Below are positions 7,855 to 16,048 of a stretch of DNA of 64,000 nucleotides, one piece after another. The first letter of the stretch is position 1. Each line of letters opens with the position of its first letter. Source of the stretch: a virus. A program made the position numbers and the translations under genes. The notes under the pieces were generated by a model. That model was not told the origin of the DNA and did not search any database. It was given only the letters and a program-made list of their open reading frames with translations. The DNA is taken from positions 22,224 to 86,223 of IMG/VR virus record IMGVR_UViG_3300037493_006316; one strand, written 5' to 3'.

Positions 7855-8609
7855 TCGCCTGGATTGCCACCGACAACTCGGATGGCGGCCCGCTCGCCTT
7901 CGACCATGACTTTGTGGCCATCGCCGAGGGCTACGAGCGCCTCGGCTACGAGGTCAAGGCCCTGCGGACCACGATCAACCCGCACCAGACCCGCCCGGTG
8001 GACATGGGCGGGGTGACGGCCGAGACGCCCGTGGTCGGCGACCTGCGGCTGCTGCCGCGGCTGGTGACCGCCCTTGGCGGTCGGTGGGAGCCGATGCCGT
8101 CGTGGCCGGAGCAGCTCCGGTACTACATGCGCCGCGACCTGTCCGAGATCCGCGCCGAGGATGCCATCGACCGCATCCTCAACGGCGAGCGCCTGTTCCT
8201 GAAGCTCGATCACAAGTGGCTGCCGGGCGCGATCTACGACCTGGGCAACGTCGAGGCGCTGATGAACATCCACGAGGGTACGTTGCTCATGCGGTCGGAG
8301 ATCGTTGACTTTGCGGCTGAGTGGCGCATCTTCTACGATGAGCACGGCGAGGTGGAGCACATGGCGCAGTATCGCGGTGAGGCCCATCCCATCGGTGACG
8401 CGCACTTCGAGCACGTCCGGTCGGCCGGCAAAGCCTTCGGCCGCGCTCCGGCCGGGCTCAGCATTGACTTCGGCGTCACGCGCGGCTGGCACCTGCGCGT
8501 CGTCGAGGCGCACGCCGGGCCCGCCCTGGGGCTCTACGGCCTGCCCCCGCTTCTGGCTGCCCAACGGCACCTCCGCGCATGGCGCGCGTGCTTCGAGGTG
8601 GCGCCATGA
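7851..8609 (+). CDS. ATP-grasp protein of the R2K/DUF4343 type
   Basis: A 252-residue protein from a GTGA overlap. The C-terminal half has the ATP-grasp pattern: FLKLDHKW near the phosphate-binding lysine, SEIVDFAAEWRIFYDEHG, then SIDFGVTRGWHLRVVEAHAG with the late acidic metal ligands, ending GLYG. Related phage proteins (R2K clade) are predicted ATP-dependent ligases or kinases acting on peptides or nucleic acids, often in conflict operons. The substrate is unknown. It lies between the HD hydrolase and a receiver-like gene, each overlapping by four bases, so the three are probably one functional unit. Confidence 0.7.
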   Translation: MIAWIATDNSDGGPLAFDHDFVAIAEGYERLGYEVKALRTTINPHQTRPVDMGGVTAETPVVGDLRLLPRLVTALGGRWEPMPSWPEQLRYYMRRDLSEIRAEDAIDRILNGERLFLKLDHKWLPGAIYDLGNVEALMNIHEGTLLMRSEIVDFAAEWRIFYDEHGEVEHMAQYRGEAHPIGDAHFEHVRSAGKAFGRAPAGLSIDFGVTRGWHLRVVEAHAGPALGLYGLPPLLAAQRHLRAWRACFEVAP

Positions 8610-9022
8610 CGCCCTGGGTCGCCCTCCTGGCCATCGACGACGACCGCGACCGCTACGCAGAGCTGGCCCGCCGGCTGGCGCCGCACCGCGTGGCGGTGCT
8701 GGTCATGCACGAGGTCACCCGCGTCGAGCGGCGCCTGTCGACCGCGTCGACCGCGCTGCCCCTGGTCGGGATCTTCCTCGACCGAGACATGCCGGAGCGC
8801 GTGGGCGAGGACTGGGTGGCGCACCTGCCCGTCGATCTGCCGGTGTGCGTGTCGAGCGCCAACCGGGCCATGGCTCGGGTCGTCGCGGCGCGCCTGCGCG
8901 GCCGGGGCATCCACCACGTCGTGATGAGCGCGCTGGACGCCTCGCCCGAGTGGCCGTGGATGGGGTGGGCGCTCGACGTGGTCGGTCGACATCGGCTTGC
9001 GGCCGCCCAGGCCCCGCGGTAG
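8606..9022 (+). CDS. Receiver-like domain protein (cyclic-phosphate-processing type suspected)
   Basis: A 138-residue protein with an ATGA overlap to the ATP-grasp gene. It opens with a hydrophobic strand and an acidic cluster (LLAIDDDRDR), then a later strand GIFLDRDMPE, and strands ending in serine/arginine loops. This resembles receiver-fold domains (CheY-like or the cPPRD branch found with RNA-repair and conflict genes). There is no output domain. The family assignment is tentative. The stop codon lies inside the spacer/-10 area of the promoter at 8997-9025. Confidence 0.5.
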   Translation: MTPWVALLAIDDDRDRYAELARRLAPHRVAVLVMHEVTRVERRLSTASTALPLVGIFLDRDMPERVGEDWVAHLPVDLPVCVSSANRAMARVVAARLRGRGIHHVVMSALDASPEWPWMGWALDVVGRHRLAAAQAPR

Positions 9023-9025
9023 GCT
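8997..9025 (+). promoter_or_regulatory. Sigma70-like promoter
   Basis: TTGCGG (8997-9002), a 17-base spacer and TAGGCT (9020-9025), at the very end of the receiver-like gene. Same layout as 2210-2238. The expected transcript would run through the hairpin at 9061-9089 before the gene at 9234. Confidence 0.6.
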
Positions 9026-9060
9026 GGCGACGTTCTTCGCCGTCGCGCTTTCGGCGCTTG

Positions 9061-9091
9061 AGGCCCGCTGGGATGTCCCCGGCGGGCCTTT
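9061..9091 (+). terminator. Intrinsic terminator or leader attenuator
   Basis: AGGCCCGC (9061-9068) pairs with GCGGGCCT (9082-9089), followed by TTC. It lies 39 bases after the stop of the receiver-like gene and about 30 bases after the expected start of transcription from the promoter at 8997. It may end the upstream operon or yield a short leader RNA. Confidence 0.6.
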
Positions 9092-9233
9092 CGCTGTTGG
9101 CCTTGTTGCTGTTCCAGGGCCCTGGCTGCAACAAGGCGCGCCGAACCGTCCCCATGTTGCAGCCCGTTGCCATCGCAGCCGCTGCCGCGGCGCGCTACCT
9201 TCTCGCTCGGCTCGAACGGACGGAAGGTGCCCC

Positions 9234-9494
9234 ATGGCGCCACGGAGGGACGTGCACCGCGCAGACCCACCGCCCGCCGACGACCCGCGCCACCGGCTCT
9301 CGCTTTGGCTCCTGTCGCAGTTGACCCGGCCGAAGATCGGCGAACCGATGCTGATGCACCTGATGGTCGGGATTCTGCTGCTGCTCATGATGCAAGGAGG
9401 CCCCCGGTTGGGGAGCCTCCTCAGGTTGGCCTTCGCGGCCGGCCGGCTCTACGGACAGACCGCAGAGCGGCTTAGAGCGGCTCGGGGTAGGTGA
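9234..9494 (+). CDS. Small putative membrane protein, paralogue of 6010-6258
   Basis: An 86-residue protein from an ATG with GGAAGG eight bases upstream; the longer in-frame reading is rejected for lack of an RBS. A hydrophobic stretch (MLMHLMVGILLLLMM, about residues 40-54) is followed by FAAGRLYGQTAE and a basic tail, matching the layout of the protein at 6010-6258. It ends tail-to-tail with the minus-strand gene, overlapping it by 23 bases. Confidence 0.6.
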   Translation: MAPRRDVHRADPPPADDPRHRLSLWLLSQLTRPKIGEPMLMHLMVGILLLLMMQGGPRLGSLLRLAFAAGRLYGQTAERLRAARGR

Positions 9495-9825
9495 AGCCGT
9501 TGTAGCGCTTCGCGTGGTTGCGCAGGGCCTGCCGCGCGGCCGTCGCGGTGATGCCCCGCGCGCCCGCCCCGCTGATGACCCGGGCGTACCAGGCCGGGCT
9601 CTTGTCTTCGAGGTCCTCGGCCCAGTCGAGCGTGGTGACCTGGTCGTTGGCCGCGCTCGACCGCAGGGTGTTCCACTGCGCCATGGACAGGAACTCGTCT
9701 GGACTCATCGCGACGTGCAGCATGGCACCCTGGGACGGACTCTCAATGCCGAACGACAGCTCGATCATGACCGTGCCGTTCTTCTTGACCTTGTCGCTGC
9801 CGCAGTTGGTGATGTCGTGGCCCAT
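9472..9825 (-). CDS. Hypothetical protein at the end of the late minus-strand cluster
   Basis: A 117-residue protein, the last gene of the long leftward cluster. The N-terminal half is strand-rich (VMIELSFGIESPSQGAMLHV) and the C-terminal half helical. Its ATG overlaps the stop of the preceding small gene. No family recognised. No clear U-rich terminator follows in the convergent overlap. Confidence 0.6.
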   Translation of the reverse strand: MGHDITNCGSDKVKKNGTVMIELSFGIESPSQGAMLHVAMSPDEFLSMAQWNTLRSSAANDQVTTLDWAEDLEDKSPAWYARVISGAGARGITATAARQALRNHAKRYNGFTYPEPL

Positions 9826-10043
9826 CAGGCCTCCATGGGTTCGGGTTGGTGGTTGACGGTCGGGGTGGGCTCGGGGTCGAGGTCCAGCGGCTCCTCCGCG
9901 GTCTCTGCGGCCCGCAGGAGCAGCAGCAGCAGTGCGCGCTGGGGGGACATGCGGTTGGGTCCAGGCGGCGCGCCCGGGGCGACAGCGACGCGGCGCATCG
10001 CGCTCGACGTCCCCACCGACCGGGCCTCCATCGGTTGGCTCAT
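9825..10043 (-). CDS. Small hypothetical protein
   Basis: A 72-residue protein with a basic N-terminus, a short leucine-rich helix (RALLLLLLRAA) and an acidic Pro-rich tail. It lies downstream of the two membrane proteins of the lysis region. The coding call rests on tight packing (one-base overlap with the next gene) rather than on similarity. Confidence 0.45.
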   Translation of the reverse strand: MSQPMEARSVGTSSAMRRVAVAPGAPPGPNRMSPQRALLLLLLRAAETAEEPLDLDPEPTPTVNHQPEPMEA

Positions 10044-10122
10044 GAGGTCTCCTTGGGGGCCCAGCGCCCCCGACGCGCCGCCGCCCGGGAGAGCGCCCCG
10101 CGCGCCATCCGGGCCGCGCGGC

Positions 10123-10416
10123 TCACTTCGTGTCCTCGACGATGTCGTGGATGTTGCGGATCTCCTTGCCCAGGCCGCCGATCCGACCGGCGAGCTTCTG
10201 GTCAGCGAGGCGCCGCTCGGCCTCCTCGCCCTTCAGCGCCAGCGCCTGGGCGTCGACCTTGTCCTCGACGGCCTTCATCCGGGCGTCGAGCTTCTGGTCA
10301 ACGCCCGCGGTGACGTGCTTGACCATCCAGCCCAGCAGGCCCAACAGGCCGGCTACCAGCATGCCCAGAATGCCGACCGTGGTGGCCGGCACCTCCATCG
10401 GCATGCCCTCAGGCAT
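10123..10416 (-). CDS. Membrane-anchored coiled-coil protein, holin- or spanin-like
   Basis: A 97-residue protein with one transmembrane segment near the N-terminus (about residues 10-33, VGILGMLVAGLLGLLGWMV core), then a charged helix with heptad-like Lys/Glu/Leu spacing. This topology is seen in phage holin-like and inner-membrane spanin-like proteins. It overlaps the upstream membrane protein by 8 bases and sits two genes after the putative endolysin, so a lysis role is likely. Confidence 0.6.
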   Translation of the reverse strand: MPEGMPMEVPATTVGILGMLVAGLLGLLGWMVKHVTAGVDQKLDARMKAVEDKVDAQALALKGEEAERRLADQKLAGRIGGLGKEIRNIHDIVEDTK

Positions 10417-10774
10417 CGGGCCCGCCCTTGCGGCCGGCGGCGACCCGCTGGGCCAGGCGCCCGAGCGCAGTGTCGTCGTCGTCGGCCGCCCGGTTGGCGA
10501 GCAGGGCGAGCTCGAGCAGGCCGCGAACGATGGTGTCGCGGCGCGCCTCGCTCAGCTCGGCCCAGCCGGCCGGCATGCTGTCGACGTCGTCCACGGCCCT
10601 GGCGACCCGCTGCAGCACCAGCGCGCGCCGCTCGGCGCCCGACAGGTCCTCGCGGCCCTCAAGCTCGCGCACGAGGTCGAAGACCAGCATCAGCAGGGTG
10701 GCCAGGAGCGGGGCGATCCAGCGCGCGTGCGAGGGCAGGAGCGCGTTGAGCAGGGTCTTGACGATGAGGGTCAA
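10409..10774 (-). CDS. Putative holin-like membrane protein
   Basis: A 121-residue protein with an N-terminal amphipathic helix and one hydrophobic segment (about residues 17-35, RWIAPLLATLLMLVFDLV), followed by a cytoplasmic helical domain rich in Arg, Asp and Leu. It is directly coupled to the putative lysis enzyme (ATGA overlap) and to the second membrane protein. Assigned to lysis by position and topology only. Confidence 0.55.
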   Translation of the reverse strand: MTLIVKTLLNALLPSHARWIAPLLATLLMLVFDLVRELEGREDLSGAERRALVLQRVARAVDDVDSMPAGWAELSEARRDTIVRGLLELALLANRAADDDDTALGRLAQRVAAGRKGGPDA

Positions 10775-11391
10775 AGGTCACTCTCCTCGATGAGGGTGTA
10801 GGTGAAGCGCTTGCCGCGGCCAGCCATGACCTGCAGGTCCGCCAGCCGCATCAGCTCGTCAAAGTCGCGCTTGTGGCGGAAGACCTGGCACCCAGCCGAG
10901 GCCGATCCCACCCAGTCGTCAGACGCGCCCGAGCCCTGGTGGTGGACGTTGGTCTTGATGTTGCCCTCGAACACCGGCCCGCCGATGTCGAGCACGCCGT
11001 CGCCGTTGTTGTCCCGGGCGTAGCGGGCAGGCACCCGCTGCTCAAGCGCGCGGTGGCCGCCGCCGGGCTTGGAGCGACCGTGGATGCCGATCTCGTAGAG
11101 CCCGCGGTACTGGCCCGGCAGCAGGATGGCTGTGCCCTGGCTGTGTCGCGCGCCCGTCAGACTGGTGAGGCCCGGGTCGGTCGTGATCGGGAACGCTTTG
11201 GCCACCGGAGCGCCGGACGTGTCGCGGTAGGCGATGACGAACGCGTCGTCGAAGCTGCGCGGCTCGCGGCTGCGGCCGCGGATGCCGATCAGGTTGAGGT
11301 TGTAGGTGCCGACGTCGAAGAAGACGTAGCCCTTGCGCTCCAGCACGAGCTTCATCCGCTGGTAGAGGGGTGTGGCGCCTTCGAGCTGCAT
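10771..11391 (-). CDS. L,D-transpeptidase-like protein, candidate lysis enzyme
   Basis: A 206-residue protein. His150 in NVHH and Ser165-Ala-Gly-Cys168 in SASAGCQVF reproduce the H...SxGC arrangement of YkuD-fold L,D-transpeptidases. An Asp/Asn-rich DNNGDGVLD loop precedes it. No signal peptide is visible, so it would reach the wall through the holin-like proteins next door. Similar proteins occur in phages and are usually unnamed. It may cut or exchange peptidoglycan cross-links, but activity is inferred. It is the first gene of the lysis set after the tail fibre. Confidence 0.55.
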   Translation of the reverse strand: MQLEGATPLYQRMKLVLERKGYVFFDVGTYNLNLIGIRGRSREPRSFDDAFVIAYRDTSGAPVAKAFPITTDPGLTSLTGARHSQGTAILLPGQYRGLYEIGIHGRSKPGGGHRALEQRVPARYARDNNGDGVLDIGGPVFEGNIKTNVHHQGSGASDDWVGSASAGCQVFRHKRDFDELMRLADLQVMAGRGKRFTYTLIEESDL

Positions 11392-11427
11392 GGGGCCTCC
11401 GGGTTAGCGTCGGGCCTGGGGGCCGAC

Positions 11428-12204
11428 ATGGTGATCGCGTGCGACCTGGACAACCAGCACTCCGGCCTCGCCCTTCTCGCTGGCGAGCCCGGCCGTGAAC
11501 AGGTGCTCGACGTGCGGCGCGTGGTCATGGGCCCCGACCCCTTCGAGGCCATCATGTGCCGAGTCGCGCCCGTCGTCATCGGCTGGCTTGAAGAGCAGCC
11601 CACCGCGCGGCTGCTCATCGAGCGGCCGCCCGGCAAGGTCAGCGCGAGCCTGCAGCACGGCCCTCAAGCGGTCATCGGGGAGGCGCAAGGGTGGGTCGCC
11701 GGCGTCCTGGCGGGCGCTGTGGCCTCCAGGCTGGTCGCTCCGCCCGTCCGCGTGCCCAACGGGGCCTGGCACGACACGCTGGCCCTGGTGGCCGCCAGGC
11801 GGGGCGTCAGCCTGCCCACGGCCCACCGCAAGGGCGCGGGCCCGCCACCCGACCTGGTGCGGGTCGGCGGCGCCCTGCGCCTGCACTGGGCCTGCGGTCA
11901 CGAGCTGCCCTTCAACCCGGCCGAGGCCGCCCGGGCGCCGCAGGCCTGCCCCACCTGCGCCAAGGCCCCAGCCGACGCGCGGCGCGACCTGCGCAAGCAG
12001 CGGGCGTGGGCGCTGGCCCAGGCGCTGGCCCCCGAGCTCATGGCTGGTGTCGTGGCCGAGGCCACCGCCAAAGCCCGCAGTGAGCGCGAGCCGTGGCGCC
12101 TCGCCGGCGTGGATGATGTCGCCGACGCTGTGGGCGTCGGCCTTCACGGCTTGAACACGAAGCTCGACACGAGCCCGAGCGGGACCGGCGTGGCCTGCGC
12201 GTAG
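11428..12204 (+). CDS. RuvC-like Holliday-junction resolvase with zinc-knuckle insertion
   Basis: A 258-residue protein with the RuvC/RNase H-fold nuclease layout. The first-strand acidic pair is at Asp6/Asp8 (CDLDNQHSG), Glu65 lies in LLIERPP, and Asp230 and Asp233 form the final DDVADA helix, matching the four catalytic acids of RuvC. Between them is an insertion, residues 150-185, with CGH and CPTC (Cys156, His158, Cys174, Cys177) that should bind zinc. Resolvases clear branched DNA before packaging. It is the only plus-strand gene inside the leftward virion cluster. It overlaps the 3' end of the tail-fibre gene by 61 bases tail-to-tail, and has no strong RBS apart from a G-rich stretch. 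Confidence 0.7.
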   Translation: MVIACDLDNQHSGLALLAGEPGREQVLDVRRVVMGPDPFEAIMCRVAPVVIGWLEEQPTARLLIERPPGKVSASLQHGPQAVIGEAQGWVAGVLAGAVASRLVAPPVRVPNGAWHDTLALVAARRGVSLPTAHRKGAGPPPDLVRVGGALRLHWACGHELPFNPAEAARAPQACPTCAKAPADARRDLRKQRAWALAQALAPELMAGVVAEATAKARSEREPWRLAGVDDVADAVGVGLHGLNTKLDTSPSGTGVACA

Positions 12205-14090
12205 TGCACGTTGATGTGGCGGCTGGTGGTCGTGTAGAAGTCCTGATCCAGCGCGAAAATCAGCGCCCCCTCGGGGGTGAACTGTGCGTGGCCAGTCCGG
12301 GGCATGGTCGTGTAGCCGCAGCCGAACACACCGACCTTGCGCAAAATGCGCCGCTCGCGCTGGTAGGTGTAGGTCAGCGCGAGCAGAACGTACTCCTCAG
12401 GGACGACGACAGCCCTGCTCTCCACCGCTCCGGTGATGACGAGCTGCTCGCCGATGAAGTGCGGCTCCACGAGCACCACGTCGTCGCCAATGGCCTGCAT
12501 TTGCGCCGGCGAGCTCCACGTCGAGGGGTTGTCGCTGGTGAACCGGTAGACGCGCCACTCGCTGTCCGTCGTGCTGTAGATCGTGAAAATCGGCAGCTGG
12601 TCAAGCGGGTCGAACGTCATGCGGAAGTCGCGATCCGCCCCCGTCGTGAGCACGTTGAACCCGTTGTTGCTGTTCGTGCTCCAGGTCTCGCAGTAGTCGT
12701 CGCTGTAGATGACCCGGGAGCGCGTCGTGGTCGCGCTGTTGTCCACGTAGGTGGCCGAGAGGTAGACGCGCCCGTTCAGAGACTGCGTGATGGCCAGCTT
12801 GCTGATCGTGTCGGCCGCGTCGACCGCCGCCGGGTTCCAGATCGTGCCCAGCACGGTCCAGCTGGCGCCGCCGTCGAGGCTGCGGGCGGCCAGCACGCTG
12901 TTGGTGGACCCGATGTAGAAGGCCATGATCCGACCGTCGGTGTGGCCGGGCTGCAGGCCGACGGGCTCGGTGGCCGCGGTGTTGCTGGTGACCTGCACGT
13001 CGGTGAACGTCGACCCGTCGAAGTCGAGGTACTCAGGCGCCATGGAGCCGACCGAGCCGTCCCGGTAGCGGAACCGGATGCCGCCACCGGTGAGCTTGAA
13101 CAGCACGCCCATCGTGGGCGAGGCCCACGTGTCCAGGTAGCGGAAGAAGACCGGCCAGGGGTTCAGCAGGTCACCGGCCGCGTCGGTCCGCACCCGGGCG
13201 TATCGGCCCTCCACCCCACCCACGGGACCGGTGCCGTCCGGCGGGTTGAGCACGTCGATCATAGGCTGGAAGGTGAAGCTGAACGGCAGCCGCGGCCGGG
13301 CCCAGCTCTGCGCGCGCCGGTCGATGACCTGGATGGTCGAGCTCGCGCCGGTGTCGAGCATGACGTCAGCCAGCACGTAGCTGCCCGAGGCCGGGGTGCG
13401 CGTGCGGGACGCCAGCTCGTAGACCGGGCGCCAGCGCTGGACCGCGTCGGGCGCCGCAGGCGGGGTGACCCCCTCGGGGTAGTAGCCGCCGAGGCGCCAC
13501 TTGCTGGCCGTCTCGCTGAAGCCGGGCGCCGTGGCTACGGTCAGCTCGGTGTCGCTGACGACCGTCAGGACCTCGAACTCGCCCACGTTGGCCGCGTTGA
13601 CCTCGCCGGACACGAGCCGGATCTTCGATGGCAGGGTGTTGCCGGCCGGGTTGCGCGGAGTCAGCATCGTGAACCGCGTGTTGGTGCCGGTGATCGTCGT
13701 GCTGCCCGACGTCAGCACCAGGCTCCCGCGCATGTAGGTCGTCTGCTCGAAGCGCACCGTGAGCGTGCGCCACGTCGCGTCGTCGGTCACGGTCGGCAGG
13801 GTGCGCTGATCGATCTCGACGGTGACCATGCCCTCGGGGGTGTACGCCACCAGCGGGTCCGTCGTGCGGAAGCCCAGGTAGGCGCCCGACCCGCCGACGA
13901 GGCTCTCGACCCGCCACTCGTCGCCGCCCACGCCGTCGGCCTCGGGGGCCACGACCAACCCGTAGGTCCGCAGGGCCGACCGCGCCGCGGCGAGGATCTC
14001 GTCGGACATCATCACGCTGCCCATCGACAGCTCGGCTTGGCCGACCTTGAGGTTCTTCTTCCAGGCGATGCCCTGCCGGTCGATGGTCAT
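12144..14090 (-). CDS. Tail fibre or receptor-binding protein with sialidase-like repeats
   Basis: A 648-residue, Ser/Thr/Gly-rich beta protein at the distal end of the tail gene order. Asp-box-like motifs SLDGGASW and SDDYCETW, each between strand pairs, suggest a six-bladed beta-propeller in the C-terminal half (about residues 390-560). The N-terminal 30 residues (WKKNLKVGQAELSMG) probably attach to the tail. Whether the propeller is catalytic or only binds glycans cannot be told from sequence. It is coupled to the upstream tail gene by an ATGA overlap. Confidence 0.75.
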   Translation of the reverse strand: MTIDRQGIAWKKNLKVGQAELSMGSVMMSDEILAAARSALRTYGLVVAPEADGVGGDEWRVESLVGGSGAYLGFRTTDPLVAYTPEGMVTVEIDQRTLPTVTDDATWRTLTVRFEQTTYMRGSLVLTSGSTTITGTNTRFTMLTPRNPAGNTLPSKIRLVSGEVNAANVGEFEVLTVVSDTELTVATAPGFSETASKWRLGGYYPEGVTPPAAPDAVQRWRPVYELASRTRTPASGSYVLADVMLDTGASSTIQVIDRRAQSWARPRLPFSFTFQPMIDVLNPPDGTGPVGGVEGRYARVRTDAAGDLLNPWPVFFRYLDTWASPTMGVLFKLTGGGIRFRYRDGSVGSMAPEYLDFDGSTFTDVQVTSNTAATEPVGLQPGHTDGRIMAFYIGSTNSVLAARSLDGGASWTVLGTIWNPAAVDAADTISKLAITQSLNGRVYLSATYVDNSATTTRSRVIYSDDYCETWSTNSNNGFNVLTTGADRDFRMTFDPLDQLPIFTIYSTTDSEWRVYRFTSDNPSTWSSPAQMQAIGDDVVLVEPHFIGEQLVITGAVESRAVVVPEEYVLLALTYTYQRERRILRKVGVFGCGYTTMPRTGHAQFTPEGALIFALDQDFYTTTSRHINVHYAQATPVPLGLVSSFVFKP

Positions 14091-16042
14091 GAGGTCCCCA
14101 GGATGATGCGCATGCGGTCGCCAGAGCTCCAGGCCCCAGCGGTGCGCGTGGTGGTGATGGTCAGGCCGGTGATGTTGGTGATCGTCGCCCGCTCATAGCC
14201 CGAGCTGCTCACCAGCTCGACCACGTCGTCGACCGCGAAGCCAAGCGTGCGCGTGACGTCGAAGGAGATGAGCCCCGCGCCGGCAGACGCGCTCGAGGAG
14301 GTCAGCAGCGTGTAGAGCCCGACCCGGTAGGTCAGCTCGGCCGTGCTGATGGGCAGGATGTAGCGCAGGGCCAGCCGCGCGATGTCGCTCGGGGTCAGCA
14401 GCAGCGACTGCGCCGGGAACTCGTAGGTCACCCGGTGCGAGGCGCCCTCGGCGTCGAGGTAGATCGGCGTGACGTCGGGAAAGGACACGTCGAGGTACCA
14501 GCAGGCCGGCGCGCTGTCGTCGGTCTCGAACACGCTGGCGTTGCAGGTCAGGCGCTCCATCTCGACGATGATGCCCCGGCTGGTGCCGCGCATGGACGCG
14601 TTGTCGAGGCGCGACCGCTTCCACGTCTCGAGCTCCCCGTTGCTCTCGCAGCCGCCGCGGAAGACCAGCCGCTCGATGGCTGTCTGGTAGAGCATGGACC
14701 GCTGCTCGCGCGAGAAGACCTCGCGAGTCGCGACCACGGCGCCGAAGTCGGCGACAACATCACGGCAGGTGCCGTCCTGCTGCACCGTCAGGTGCGCCCG
14801 GGCCGACGTCGCGCTCGACGGGAAGTCGGTCAGCGGTGTGCGGTCGACGATCCGTCCGTCGATCACCAGCAGCACGACGCCATCGGCCTCGGCCCGGAGC
14901 TGAACGGTGTGCTCCTGGCCTGCGTTCACCCGCCACTGCCGACCGATGGGCGCCGCGTTGAGCCCATCGGTGAACGCCCAGAAGGCCGCCTCGTTGCGCC
15001 ACGTGCCTGCGTCGGCCGCGTACAGCGCGACGCGCACGGCTCGCCCGCCGGTGAACAGCTCCAGCAGCGGGCCCAGCTCATCGTCGGCGCCCGGGGTGCC
15101 GCTGTGCCAGATGACCGTCGTCTGGATGGTCGACTCGGTCGCGGCTGCGGTGGGCGCCACAGACAGAGCCGGGAAGATGGCCACGGCCCGCTGCAGGTTC
15201 ACTCCGGCCGCAAAGCGCACGCGCTGCCGCACCAACGAGGCCGTGCCGGTGACGGTCCAGGCCGGGGACTCCGCCGTCGGCGCCCGCAGGCCGGTCAGCT
15301 CAAAGCGGCTGACGACCTCCCGGGCCGCCTGCAACTCAAGCCAGGCCTCGCTGAGCGCCGCGTCGACCGTGGAGTAGGCGCCAGCCATGCCGCGCAGCAG
15401 CGCGTCCCCGACGTTGCCCCAGGCCTGCTGCATCCGGGCGGGAATGCGCGCGACGAAGCGGTCAAGCAGGAAGCTCTGCGGCTGGAAGGCGTCGACGGAC
15501 ACCCGGGCCGCGGTGATCCGCAGGTCGGCGCCGGTCGCGCTCGCGTCGATGACGCCGACAGTCGCCGAGCCCCAGGGCAGGGTGCTGGCCGCCGCGCGCT
15601 CGTAGGCGATCCGCATCAGCTCCCGGCCGTCCACCTCGACGATCCACCACGCCGCGGTCCACTTCCGCACGCGCAGGTCGAACGGTCGGGTGCCGAGCGG
15701 ATGGGCCACGTTCGCGACGACGTTGCCCGCAGAGTCGACCGCCTGAACGCTGGTGCCGCCGACAACGACGGCGAGCTCGCGCGTGCCGTCGGTCAGGAAA
15801 ATGCCCACCGGGGGCGCGCCAGAGGCCCAGCCCGCGGCGCTGTACGACGCGAGCTCGACGCGCACCTCGGAGTCAAGGTGCGACGCGCTGGTCACGTTGC
15901 CCAGCGCGCGCGTCATCTTCGCGTCGCCCAGGAACTTCAGCGCGGTCGCGGTGAGCGTGATCGACCCCGTGCCGGCGTCCTCGGTCCAGTCCGTGCCGTC
16001 GGGGCGGACACCCTTGAGGCGGCTCCAGTCGGCGAAGGTCAT
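14087..16042 (-). CDS. Tail/baseplate-periphery protein
   Basis: A 651-residue protein directly after baseplate J, the place of gpI/tail-fibre-adaptor proteins. Residues about 1-190 and 260-430 look like concanavalin-type jelly rolls (for example WWIVEVDGRELMRIAYE and VVLLVIDGRIVDRTP). Between them lies a helical segment PARMQQAWGNVGDALLRG that may dock on the baseplate. The C-terminus is again beta-rich. The role is inferred from position and domain style; no enzymatic motif seen. Confidence 0.65.
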   Translation of the reverse strand: MTFADWSRLKGVRPDGTDWTEDAGTGSITLTATALKFLGDAKMTRALGNVTSASHLDSEVRVELASYSAAGWASGAPPVGIFLTDGTRELAVVVGGTSVQAVDSAGNVVANVAHPLGTRPFDLRVRKWTAAWWIVEVDGRELMRIAYERAAASTLPWGSATVGVIDASATGADLRITAARVSVDAFQPQSFLLDRFVARIPARMQQAWGNVGDALLRGMAGAYSTVDAALSEAWLELQAAREVVSRFELTGLRAPTAESPAWTVTGTASLVRQRVRFAAGVNLQRAVAIFPALSVAPTAAATESTIQTTVIWHSGTPGADDELGPLLELFTGGRAVRVALYAADAGTWRNEAAFWAFTDGLNAAPIGRQWRVNAGQEHTVQLRAEADGVVLLVIDGRIVDRTPLTDFPSSATSARAHLTVQQDGTCRDVVADFGAVVATREVFSREQRSMLYQTAIERLVFRGGCESNGELETWKRSRLDNASMRGTSRGIIVEMERLTCNASVFETDDSAPACWYLDVSFPDVTPIYLDAEGASHRVTYEFPAQSLLLTPSDIARLALRYILPISTAELTYRVGLYTLLTSSSASAGAGLISFDVTRTLGFAVDDVVELVSSSGYERATITNITGLTITTTRTAGAWSSGDRMRIILGTS

Positions 16043-16048
16043 GGGGCC

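Noticed and set aside
9196-9201. TACCTT before the gene at 9234 as a promoter
   Set aside because: The nearest TTGCCA is 23 bases upstream, too far, so it was not kept.
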